From contig JAFIFZ010000079.1 in assembly GCA_020831775.1 (NCBI GenBank), forward strand, positions 124,001 to 188,000: a stretch of DNA of 64,000 nucleotides. The letters run 5' to 3'. The position numbers and the translations under genes were made by a program. The notes beneath the pieces were generated by a model. That model had not been told where the DNA came from. It worked only from the letters and a program-made list of their open reading frames with translations, and ran no database searches. This stretch comes from Phycisphaerales bacterium. GTDB lineage: Bacteria > Planctomycetota > Phycisphaerae > Phycisphaerales > UBA1924. Below, piece by piece: positions 7,201 to 14,184 of this stretch; within the stretch, counting starts at the first letter, position 1, and every line of letters starts with the position of its first letter.

Positions 7201-9223
7201 GCTCGCCGCCGCGCTCGGCAAGGACTCGATGGTCCGCACCTACCAGTGGGGCGAGCCGACTCGGAAGTACTCTTTCAGCCGCCTGATCCGCATCTCCTGG
7301 CCCGAGCAGGGCGACACGCCCGAACGCTTCGCCGAACTCCAGGAGCAACACAAGCTCTCACGCAAGCGGCTGCTCGAGATCGCGGCCTTCGCCCCGCAGT
7401 GGGCACGCTCCATCGAGCACACGCTCGGGTTTCCAGGGCTCGAAGAGGCCGTCTGGTGGATCCACGCGCACACCAAGGGCTCGGGCGACTGGTCCCAATC
7501 CGACCTGCGCGACCGCTGGGCCTCCCTCATCGCCGAGCGCACGAGCGTCGGGGCCGACGACCTGGAAGAGGGCGCCGTCGATGTCGCGTGGTTCGGGCGC
7601 ATGTTCGAGGCGATCGGGCGCGAGGGGTGGGACGAGTTGCAGCGCCCCGCACGCTTCGCTTCAAGCAGCGGCGGGCACAAACGCGCCCAGCTCTTCGCCT
7701 CCGCCCTGCTCGGCGAGACCTCCGCGCCGGAGATCGAAGACCGGATCGAGCACAAACGCGACAAGGCCGCCGTCATGGCCCTCGGCCTCGTCCCGCTGCC
7801 GGCCGACCCCGAGAAGGCGCGGGCCGAATCGCTGCGCCGGTACAAAGTCCTGCAGGAGTTCAAGCGTCAGAGCAACCAGTTCGGCATGCAACGCCGCGCG
7901 TCTGAGGGCAAGGCGGTCGCCATCGCGATGCAGAACCTCGCGCGCACCGCGGGCCACCGCGACCCGCAGCATCTTGAGTGGGCGATGGAGGCCGAGGCCG
8001 TGCGCGACCTGGCCGAGGGCCCCGTCAGCGTCACCGAGGGCGAGGTCACCGTCACGCTCCGGATCGACGAGGAGGGCGCTCCCGAGCTCACCATCACCAA
8101 GAGCGGCAAGCCGCTGAAGGCCGTGCCCGCCAAGCTCCGCAAGCACGAGCAGATCTCGACGCTCCGTTCGCGCGTGACCGACCTCCGCCGGCAGAAGTCG
8201 CGCATGCGTCTGTCGCTGGAAGCGGCGATGTGCCGCGGCGACCGCTTCACGCCCCGCCAGCTCCGCGAGATGGCTTCCCATCCCGTGCTGCGCCCGATGC
8301 TCGAACGCCTCGTCTTCGTCGGCGAAGGCGGTCTGATCGGCTATCCCGCCGAGGGCGGACGCGTCCTGACCACCTTCGACGGCGCCGTCGAGCCCGTCGG
8401 CAATAACGACACACTCCGCCTCGCCCACGCCCTGGACCTTTACCAGCGAGGCGACTGGACCGAGTGGCAGCGCGACTGCCTGCGCGCCGAACGCGTCCAG
8501 CCCTTCAAGCAGATCTTCCGCGAGATCTACCCCCCCACCGAGGCCGAGCTCGCCGACGAAGGCATGGTCTCCCGCTACGCGGGGCACCAGATCCAGCCGG
8601 GCAAGACGCTCGCGCTGCTCAAGTCCCGCGGCTGGGTCGCCTCGCACGAGGACGGGGTCCGGCGCGTCTTCCTCGAAGAGGGCGTCATCGCCGAGCTCTG
8701 GGCCGGCTCGATGATCTTCACGCCCGGCTGGGTCGAGGACCCGGTGGTCGAGGGCGTGCGCTTCTGCCGCAAGGGCGACTACCAAACGCTGCCCGCCTCG
8801 AAGGTCCCGCCCAGAGTCTTCAGCGAGACGATGCGCGATGTCGACCTCGTCGTCAGCGTCGCCCACGCCGGCGGCATCGACCCCGAGGCCTCCGCCTCGA
8901 CCGTCGAGATGCGCGCATCGCTGCTCCGCGAGACGGCTTCGATGCTCGGGCTGAGCAACATCACCGTCGAGGATCGCTACGCCTTCATCGACGGCGGCCT
9001 CGCCCGCTACGCCCTGCACCTGGGCAGCGCCAACACCAGCATCCCGCCCGGACGCTCGCTGGTGATCGTGGCCGTGCCCGGCCAGCACCGCGGGCGGATC
9101 TTCCTCCCCTTCGCCGACGACGATCCGAAGACCGCCGAGGTGATGTCCAAGGCCCTGCTGCTCGCCCGCGACGGGGAGATCAAGGACCCGAGCATTCTCG
9201 CGCAGATCAAGGCCAAAGCCTGA
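4292..9223 (+). CDS. Giant DUF4132-like protein
   Basis: 1643 residues with good GAGGAG Shine-Dalgarno before the ATG at 4292. Roughly residues 1-620 are helical repeat-like (HEAT/ARM appearance), the middle contains FAPQWARSIEHTLGF and a Trp/His-rich VWWIHAHTKG stretch near 1060, and the C-terminal third resembles DUF4132 (MolR/YehI-type) proteins, ending with HRGRIFLPFADDDPKT, a motif I associate with the C-terminal part of that family. No signal peptide or TM helix is evident, so it is probably cytoplasmic. The biochemical role of the family is not established; partner gene upstream. Confidence 0.8.
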   Translation: MVYDEKLRNQLKGMRVRGWSEKQINSMAKLLRVKPSQLQAVFWLRRNITDERLLRIYNEAEPIAQSLVGDVGRKFWGMVFPKLGERIHEAMERCAGEPYAMCFDHQKPFRAPGHAMTHAMQRARFLVHVSDSLRGLDPDGPDIATWIAHMVDEGDWTLSAGPMLQLLSSIVAGADHESEATREELRMSVRGEHEIGRICGPGVAALLHSPVPEDIELVEGLLLGARRQEGLRDAVLSAIVYAPPDVLSRMLGFLVEHNFARFSSMVGKYNFWFDALWHASASREVHKGLERTHRYFSDEAARNEAIASGEAHEAHAALWALGVADAVDAAAHARTLLSSPSVEHRFIAVETLSALALFPESADALSKRLIEGEPDARVRMRIVLRLAELNLDAADPGLFDALAVVHDQITKKRGKHEPLVWPWTEMSESRRPVVELMMKLSLSGKQPQRMLPYADSLDPWDLREFVRNLVKGKQSKINYSSIVDPKPAKGEIRDFLLRLTQAPSQSVCEIAFEALANTPAEPDEAELLIAKLTRTSSAFRKGAIGRLLKLDDKQALAAATTLLESKNLKQKAAGLEIADELAKAERKRRDALKLIERHRDQLNKTELASQTDKASNSETGQPRFEASNFFGLMGSQTLSPLIEPQYRGARVDTIGARQCIEELCLLFKEHGEKQATYKSRFDGMSKKILSEACLDLPSPSSHDDPKSDARTVLPLADVWLDWLENRRISTRDADDLELVRVWIWSLQYADFLHEVRKHLPGIERWSAERAIGNVADWLLAVQQPSGAVDFVLDLLEDGLSEQKPDRKNPPPEAAFTVSISRSDRATAANWISTHQKITKTKEERARHARLLMYMLRNHRGSIHGDMDLADFAAGYDAGHFNEADFVYYMLAEIVEENKNSNYFGHNWRLRTATSNPPAKDLIDRPPLLELMRRTRERIIEIELGRGEMSGPATEAARSLASSGGTSTLFKLAAALGKDSMVRTYQWGEPTRKYSFSRLIRISWPEQGDTPERFAELQEQHKLSRKRLLEIAAFAPQWARSIEHTLGFPGLEEAVWWIHAHTKGSGDWSQSDLRDRWASLIAERTSVGADDLEEGAVDVAWFGRMFEAIGREGWDELQRPARFASSSGGHKRAQLFASALLGETSAPEIEDRIEHKRDKAAVMALGLVPLPADPEKARAESLRRYKVLQEFKRQSNQFGMQRRASEGKAVAIAMQNLARTAGHRDPQHLEWAMEAEAVRDLAEGPVSVTEGEVTVTLRIDEEGAPELTITKSGKPLKAVPAKLRKHEQISTLRSRVTDLRRQKSRMRLSLEAAMCRGDRFTPRQLREMASHPVLRPMLERLVFVGEGGLIGYPAEGGRVLTTFDGAVEPVGNNDTLRLAHALDLYQRGDWTEWQRDCLRAERVQPFKQIFREIYPPTEAELADEGMVSRYAGHQIQPGKTLALLKSRGWVASHEDGVRRVFLEEGVIAELWAGSMIFTPGWVEDPVVEGVRFCRKGDYQTLPASKVPPRVFSETMRDVDLVVSVAHAGGIDPEASASTVEMRASLLRETASMLGLSNITVEDRYAFIDGGLARYALHLGSANTSIPPGRSLVIVAVPGQHRGRIFLPFADDDPKTAEVMSKALLLARDGEIKDPSILAQIKAKA

Positions 9224-9260
9224 ACCCGCCCGTCTGGGGCGGAGCAGCCGCAACACACAC

Positions 9261-9294
9261 GAAGGCCCCCGCCTGTTCTCGCACGGGGGCCTTC
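9261..9294. terminator. Bidirectional terminator between convergent genes
   Basis: An 11-bp perfect stem, GAAGGCCCCCG with CGGGGGCCTTC, around a 12-nt loop lies between the stops of the DUF4132-like gene and the minus-strand gene at 9319. Confidence 0.75.
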
Positions 9295-9318
9295 GCAGAG
9301 TTGGAGTTCTGTCTTCGC

Positions 9319-10047
9319 TCAGCAGCCCTGAGCGAACTCGTTGAGGAAGATGAAGAAGTCGTCGGCGTCGATGACGCCGTCGTTGTTGAAGTCGGCCCGT
9401 GGATCCCCGTCGGCGAAGTACTGCAGGAACAGGAAGAAATCATCCGCGTCGACCACGCCGTCGCCGTTGAGGTCAGGGCGGCAGGTCGGCCCGCCGGTCG
9501 AGATTTCGTAGCTGTTCATGATGGCGCTGGTGCCCGTTGGCGGGTTTGGCCCGCCGGAGGCCGAGAAGAGCGAGCCGGCGTGGGTCGCAAGGCCCGTCGG
9601 GATGATCGCCGGGCTATTGGCCGGCCACGACATGCTCGACCCGCCGATGTTGTACACCACCAGCCAGTAGGTCGCGTTCGCCTGCAGCGTAAAGGGCGAC
9701 GGGGGCGTGAACTCGTAGTTGTCGGTGCCCACATTGATGACCGCGGGGTTGTCCAGCGTCAGCAATTCGGAGCCCACTGCGCCGAACGCGTCGTCGAAGA
9801 TCCGCACCTGTGGGATCACATCGGTCCCGGTAAACTGCAGCCGGAGCGTCACCGTCCCGAGTTCGGCGTCGTTGCCTGGCATGGTGAACCCCATCGCCTT
9901 GATCCGACCATTCTGAAGGGCTGCGGACTGCGTCCCGTCGTTGCCCGGCATGTTGCCGATCAGCACATCCGCACGCGCCTCGAACGCGCCACACACGCCG
10001 AACAGACAGACCGCGCCCGCGACACAAAAACTCCTGCGGCTATTCAT
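9319..10047 (-). CDS. Secreted GC-dockerin protein with a choice-of-anchor-like domain (paralogue 1)
   Basis: 242 residues. The start at 10047 follows AGGAGAGG and opens a signal peptide ending near FEARA. Residues about 27-185 form a beta-rich domain with IGNMPGND, NGRIKAMGFT and TYWLVVYN motifs, resembling choice-of-anchor R-type domains (tentative). The last 54 residues are a double EF-hand tail (DLNGDGVVDADDFF, then DFNNDGVIDADDFF) ending in QGC. The tail suggests export and surface anchoring. The longer ORF start at 10179 would bury the signal peptide and is rejected. Confidence 0.88.
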   Translation of the reverse strand: MNSRRSFCVAGAVCLFGVCGAFEARADVLIGNMPGNDGTQSAALQNGRIKAMGFTMPGNDAELGTVTLRLQFTGTDVIPQVRIFDDAFGAVGSELLTLDNPAVINVGTDNYEFTPPSPFTLQANATYWLVVYNIGGSSMSWPANSPAIIPTGLATHAGSLFSASGGPNPPTGTSAIMNSYEISTGGPTCRPDLNGDGVVDADDFFLFLQYFADGDPRADFNNDGVIDADDFFIFLNEFAQGC

Positions 10048-10289
10048 GATCCTCTCCTGTTGCCCCAAACAACACACGGCCGCATCCCCGCAGGGAGCGC
10101 CAACCAAACCGCTGTCAACAAGGAGATCTTTGATCTCCCCACGAGTCCGCAGCATAAACCCATCCGCGAGCGGATGCAAGGGAATCTATACCCGCTGCAA
10201 GCACGCCAGATGGTCCCGCCCCGGGGCCGCAGCCGCGCGGCATCTGCACGCGATACTGCGAACAGACCCCGCCGGTCGCGAGACCAGGC

Positions 10290-11009
10290 TCAGCAACCCA
10301 GCGCAAACTTGTTCAGATAGATGAAGAAATCGTTCGCGTCGATCGTCTCGTCGCCGTTGAGGTCGGCCCTCGAGTCGCCCGAGGCGAAGAGCTCCAGGAA
10401 CAGAAAGAAGTCGTCGGCGTCGACCACGCCATCGGCGTTCAGATCGGCCGCGGAGATCGGCCCGCAGGTGACAATCTCGTAGCTGTTCAGCGTCGGGCTG
10501 TTGAAGATCGGCGGGATGGGGCCGCTGACGCTGGAGTACAGCGAGCCGGCGTGGGTTGCCTGCCCCTGCGGCGTGACGGACGGGCCGCTGGCCAGCCACG
10601 ACAGGCTCGCGCCGCCCGTGTTGTAGACCACCAGCCAGTAGGTCTTCCCCGCTTCGAACATGAGCCGGGATGTGGGAGTGAAGCGGTAGTCGTCGAGCCC
10701 GACCCCGAGCACAATCGGGTTGTTCAGCGTCATCAGCAGTTCGGCGGGAACGCCGTCGGCGTCGGCGAAGATGCGCACAAGCGGAACCACATCGGGCCCC
10801 GTGATGTCCAGGCGCAGCCGCACCGCTTCCAGCCAGGCGTTCTCAGAGTCCAGCGTAAACCCCATCGCCTTGATCCGTCCGTTCTCGAGGAAGGTCGACC
10901 GGGCCTGGTCGTTGCCGGGCATGTTGCCGATCAGCACCTCGCCGCCGACGCCGGCGGCCCCCGGCGCCAGCCCGGCAGCCGCCACAAAGACAGAAAGCGC
11001 ACGACGCAT
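10290..11009 (-). CDS. Secreted GC-dockerin protein with a choice-of-anchor-like domain (paralogue 2)
   Basis: 239 residues, clearly homologous to the gene at 9319: IGNMPGND, NGRIKAMGFT, TYWLVVYNTGG and THAGSLYS recur in the same order. The ATG at 11009 follows AGGAG and a hydrophobic signal peptide (MRRALSVFVAAAGLAPG). The C-terminal double EF-hand tail is slightly divergent (DLNADGVVDADDFF, DLNGDETIDANDFF) and ends LGC. The 240-nt gap to its neighbour suggests separate transcription. Confidence 0.88.
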   Translation of the reverse strand: MRRALSVFVAAAGLAPGAAGVGGEVLIGNMPGNDQARSTFLENGRIKAMGFTLDSENAWLEAVRLRLDITGPDVVPLVRIFADADGVPAELLMTLNNPIVLGVGLDDYRFTPTSRLMFEAGKTYWLVVYNTGGASLSWLASGPSVTPQGQATHAGSLYSSVSGPIPPIFNSPTLNSYEIVTCGPISAADLNADGVVDADDFFLFLELFASGDSRADLNGDETIDANDFFIYLNKFALGC

Positions 11010-11097
11010 AACGGACTCCTGACCTCGCCCGCGACGCGCCGTGACCGCCGGGCCCGCCGCCCGACTCGCCCGGCCGACAGGCGGAACGAAAAGAGCA

Positions 11098-11159
11098 CCC
11101 CCGCCCGTCAAGGCGGGGGGCTACATCGGAATGAACGCCCCCGAGAGGCCGGGGGGGCG
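11098..11159 (-). terminator. Tandem GC-rich hairpins after the FG-GAP-like gene
   Basis: Two hairpins: 11136-11159 (7-bp CGCCCCC with GGGGGCG, weak T tract) and 11098-11119 (8-bp CCCCCGCC with GGCGGGGG). They lie just downstream of the minus-strand gene ending at 11165. Confidence 0.55.
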
Positions 11160-11164
11160 AGCGA

Positions 11165-12538
11165 TCAGCAGCCGGCCGCGAAAGCGGTGAGGAAGTCGAA
11201 GAAGTCGTCGGCGTCGATCACGCCGTCGTTGTTGAAGTCGGCGCGCATGTCGCCGTCGGCGAAGAGCTGGAGGAAGAGGAAGAAGTCGTCGGCGTCGACC
11301 ACGCCGTCGCCGTTGAGGTCGGGCGGGCAGGCCGGGCCGGTCCCGCCCTCCAGGTCGACGACATACGCGGCGCCGGCGTTGTTGGCCGGCTGGTTGTGCA
11401 AGGGAGCGCCGACCAGAGCGGTCGTGCCCTGCAGAGCCAGGCCGAGACCGAACCGATCGCCCGCGCCGGCGTCGCTGTTGCGGAAGCCGGACTGGAGCTC
11501 CCATGTCCCGTTGACCTTCTGGAAGTGGAAGACGGTGCCGCCGTCAAGACTGCTCGCCGCCACCACCGCGTGGTCGCCGTCGATCGAAACGCGACGACCG
11601 AAGAGCGAGAACGGCGTCGGCACATCAGCCGTCAGCTTCGCCTCCTGGGTCCATGACCCGTTGTCCTCGCGGAAGATGTACGCCGCGCCGGACGCGTCGT
11701 CCTGGAAGTCGGCGCCGACGATGATCGCGTCGCCGCTGATCGACACACTGCCCCCGAGGCGGTCGCCCGCGCCGGCGTCGCTGGCCGTCAGACGCGCGAC
11801 CTGCTGCCAGAGCCCGGCGACCGAACGGAACACATAGACTGCGCCCGCGTCATCGCCGGCGAAATCGTCGAACGGCGCGCCGACCACGACCGTCTCGTTA
11901 TCGATCGCGACACTGGACCCGAACTCATCGCCGGATGTCCCGTCGAAGTTCCAGACCTTGCCGATCTCCTGCCAGTTCCCGCCGGTCTCGCGCCAGATGT
12001 AGGCGGCGCCGCCCGTCGTGCCGTGGGCTCGGGCGCCGATCACCGCCAGATCATCATCCATCGCGATGCTGGTGCCGAAGCGGTCGCCCGAGACGGTGTC
12101 CTGGCCGATGATCTTCGTCACCTCCTGCCAGTTGCCACCCTGCTCGCGGTAGATGTAGACCGCGCCGCTGTTGGAGCCCGCGGCTGGGTTGTTCGAGGCG
12201 ACCATCACCGTGTCGCCCGCGATCGCGACCGACGACCCGAAGACATCGACCGCCTGGCCGTCCGACGCGGTCACACGGGCGAGCTCCTGCCAGGTCCCGC
12301 CGACATTACGGAAGACATAGGCCGCCCCGCTGAAAAATCCGTTCCCAGCGTCCTTGCCCCCAGCCCCGAACACCGCAGTATCGCCGCTGAACCCGACGGC
12401 ATTGGCGAACTCATCGCCCGAGGCCCCGTCGCTGGCTGTGATCTTCGCGAGTTCCTGCTGCGCACTTGCGCCGCTCGCCCCGAGAAGCCCGAGTGCGAAA
12501 CCGGCGCAAAGCGCCGTCCTGGTGGTCCTGCTGATCAT
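11165..12538 (-). CDS. Secreted FG-GAP/beta-propeller-like protein with GC-dockerin tail
   Basis: 457 residues. A signal peptide (about 1-27, ending ASAQQ) follows an AAGGAGAT ribosome site. Residues about 28-390 contain repeated units of the type GDxFGxSVAIxGDTxxVGA followed by AAYVFR and W-rich strands, an integrin-alpha FG-GAP-like seven- or eight-blade propeller. The last 54 residues are the double EF-hand tail ending AAGC. Such propellers usually mediate binding; no catalytic motif is visible. Part of the minus-strand surface island. Confidence 0.9.
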   Translation of the reverse strand: MISRTTRTALCAGFALGLLGASGASAQQELAKITASDGASGDEFANAVGFSGDTAVFGAGGKDAGNGFFSGAAYVFRNVGGTWQELARVTASDGQAVDVFGSSVAIAGDTVMVASNNPAAGSNSGAVYIYREQGGNWQEVTKIIGQDTVSGDRFGTSIAMDDDLAVIGARAHGTTGGAAYIWRETGGNWQEIGKVWNFDGTSGDEFGSSVAIDNETVVVGAPFDDFAGDDAGAVYVFRSVAGLWQQVARLTASDAGAGDRLGGSVSISGDAIIVGADFQDDASGAAYIFREDNGSWTQEAKLTADVPTPFSLFGRRVSIDGDHAVVAASSLDGGTVFHFQKVNGTWELQSGFRNSDAGAGDRFGLGLALQGTTALVGAPLHNQPANNAGAAYVVDLEGGTGPACPPDLNGDGVVDADDFFLFLQLFADGDMRADFNNDGVIDADDFFDFLTAFAAGC

Positions 12539-12809
12539 GGTGACTCATCTCCTTCGGTCTGTCGACAAGCCGCCCGAGGGTTCTGACGGAGCCGAACGGC
12601 AACACGCCGCTGAGGCCGGTCTTGTCTTGCTGATTCCAAACACTTTGCAAACTCGCAGTCTGCCAACGCCTGTTGCCCGCGAGACACGCGCTCACGGACC
12701 AGTGCAGTATGCCGACACCGAGATCCGGGGTCAACATCTTTTGACAAATCTTTCAGCAAAAAGTTTTCGTTGGTGTTGCTTTACCCGAACAAATGAATAT
12801 ATTGATCCC
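12539..12809. other. Divergent intergenic region
   Basis: 271 nt between the FG-GAP-like gene (minus) and the unknown gene at 12810 (plus). It is locally AT-rich near 12740-12805 and holds the plus-strand promoter; no further gene is visible. Confidence 0.6.
12776..12803 (+). promoter_or_regulatory. Leaderless-type promoter of the unknown gene at 12810
   Basis: TTGCTT (12776-12781), 16 nt, TATATT (12798-12803), then exactly 6 nt (GATCCC) to the ATG. There is no Shine-Dalgarno sequence, so the message probably starts at or next to the start codon. Confidence 0.6.
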
Positions 12810-14090
12810 ATGCCCCGCCCCCGGACGACAGACTCGATGATGGAGAACAAGCCCGCCGAGGCGGGGCCCGCCTTCGAGCGCGATGTCCTCCCGACTCTCC
12901 GGGCTGTCCAGGGAGCGTGCGCCGCGATCGTTGAGGCGACCGCCGCCGCCAAAGGCGCCCAGGCCATCCGCAAAGCCAGCCACCTTCAAAAAGCCCTGGA
13001 CATCCCGATGACCCTCGCGTGGCAGGTCTTCCGCCTCGCGACGGTCGACGACCCCATCACCGAGGCGGAGACCGTGCCCGGCTCACGCTCGGTGCAGCGC
13101 CTCGTCCGCTCGGCGCGCCTGCAGGGCGTCAGGGCCGAGCCGCTGGACTCCCTGGTCGACTCCGTCCGGCGCTTCGAGGAGCTCGTCAAGGAGATCGCCG
13201 GCGACCGGAAGACCTTCAACTCCATCGCCTCGGGCCTCAACCCAGACGACACCGCTGACTCGATGCTCAACATCCGGCGAGACGCCTTCAGGGCCAACAG
13301 CAAGATCCACGGCGCCAGCGTCCGCACACGCATGGCGACCTACATCGTCCACCCCGCCAGCGAATCCATGGCCGATGTGCTCGGCCTCGTCGGCGTGGTC
13401 GACCTCTACCGCCTCCGCGCCGGCAGACCTTTCACCTTTACCAGCACCTCGATCACCGGCGCGCAGCAGCAGGGCTCGAACTTCGGCCACACGCTCGACC
13501 CGCCCGATCTCTCCGCCCGCGGCGGCAGCGTGCTCACGGAGTTCTGCTCAGACCCGATCCGGAGCATCCGGAGCTACATCAGCGACGACAACCGCCTCGT
13601 CACCGAACTCTCGCCCGAAGACCTCGGCAAACGCCACGCCGTCGACGCCTTCGTCGCGGAGATCTACCGCGACGGGGACCAACGATTCGCGACCGAAGCC
13701 GACCCGATGTTCAGCGTCAAAATGCAGGTCACCATGCCGACGGTGATCGGCGTGATCGACATCGTGCTGGCCGAAGGCGTCTTCGGACGAAAGAACCCGA
13801 TCCCCGAAGCGACGATGGCCATGCACCGACGCCAGCTCCCCTTCACGGCGGACCGGATCGGAGTCGACCCGGAAGTCGAGATTATCGAGCGTCCCGATGT
13901 GCTCTATCTCGGTCAAGGGTCGGGCGTCCTGAAAACATCCGACATCCCCCGCTATCCCGCGATGTTCGAGCATGTCTGCGAGCGAGCAGGCTGGGACCCC
14001 GGCGTGTTCCACACCTTCCGCTGCCGCGTCGAGTACCCCGTGATGGGCTCGTCGATCGCCGTCGGACTCAACAAACTCCCACCCGCCTGA
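12810..14090 (+). CDS. Conserved-looking protein of unknown function, possible N-terminal HTH
   Basis: 426 residues starting MPRPRTTDSMMENK. I do not recognise the family. There is no signal peptide or TM segment, so it is probably cytoplasmic. Residues about 49-75 (IRKASHLQKALDIPMTLAWQ) could be a helix-turn-helix. The rest is a mixed alpha/beta protein with no obvious catalytic motif. It is the only plus-strand gene inside the minus-strand surface-protein island and has its own leaderless-type promoter. A longer upstream ORF extension to 12354 runs antisense through the FG-GAP gene and is not believed. Confidence 0.75.
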   Translation: MPRPRTTDSMMENKPAEAGPAFERDVLPTLRAVQGACAAIVEATAAAKGAQAIRKASHLQKALDIPMTLAWQVFRLATVDDPITEAETVPGSRSVQRLVRSARLQGVRAEPLDSLVDSVRRFEELVKEIAGDRKTFNSIASGLNPDDTADSMLNIRRDAFRANSKIHGASVRTRMATYIVHPASESMADVLGLVGVVDLYRLRAGRPFTFTSTSITGAQQQGSNFGHTLDPPDLSARGGSVLTEFCSDPIRSIRSYISDDNRLVTELSPEDLGKRHAVDAFVAEIYRDGDQRFATEADPMFSVKMQVTMPTVIGVIDIVLAEGVFGRKNPIPEATMAMHRRQLPFTADRIGVDPEVEIIERPDVLYLGQGSGVLKTSDIPRYPAMFEHVCERAGWDPGVFHTFRCRVEYPVMGSSIAVGLNKLPPA

Positions 14091-14130
14091 CCGCACAGGC
14101 CGAGACGCGACCGGCAATGAGCAAAGAAAA

Positions 14131-14158
14131 AACGCCCCCGCGAGTACGCGGGGGCGTT
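14131..14158. terminator. Bidirectional terminator
   Basis: A perfect 12-bp stem (AACGCCCCCGCG with CGCGGGGGCGTT) and a 4-nt loop AGTA lie between convergent stops at 14090 and 14185. A run of A to the left gives a T tract for minus-strand transcripts. Confidence 0.85.
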
Positions 14159-14184
14159 TGGCTGTCGGTGCGAGGCGCTGCTGC

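Noticed and set aside
10161-10176. Hairpin CATCCG-CGAG-CGGATG as a terminator after the gene at 10290
   Set aside because: Only 6 bp with no T tract; not convincing.
12354-12809. Upstream extension of the unknown protein at 12810
   Set aside because: It overlaps the FG-GAP gene's signal peptide region on the other strand and crosses the AT-rich promoter.
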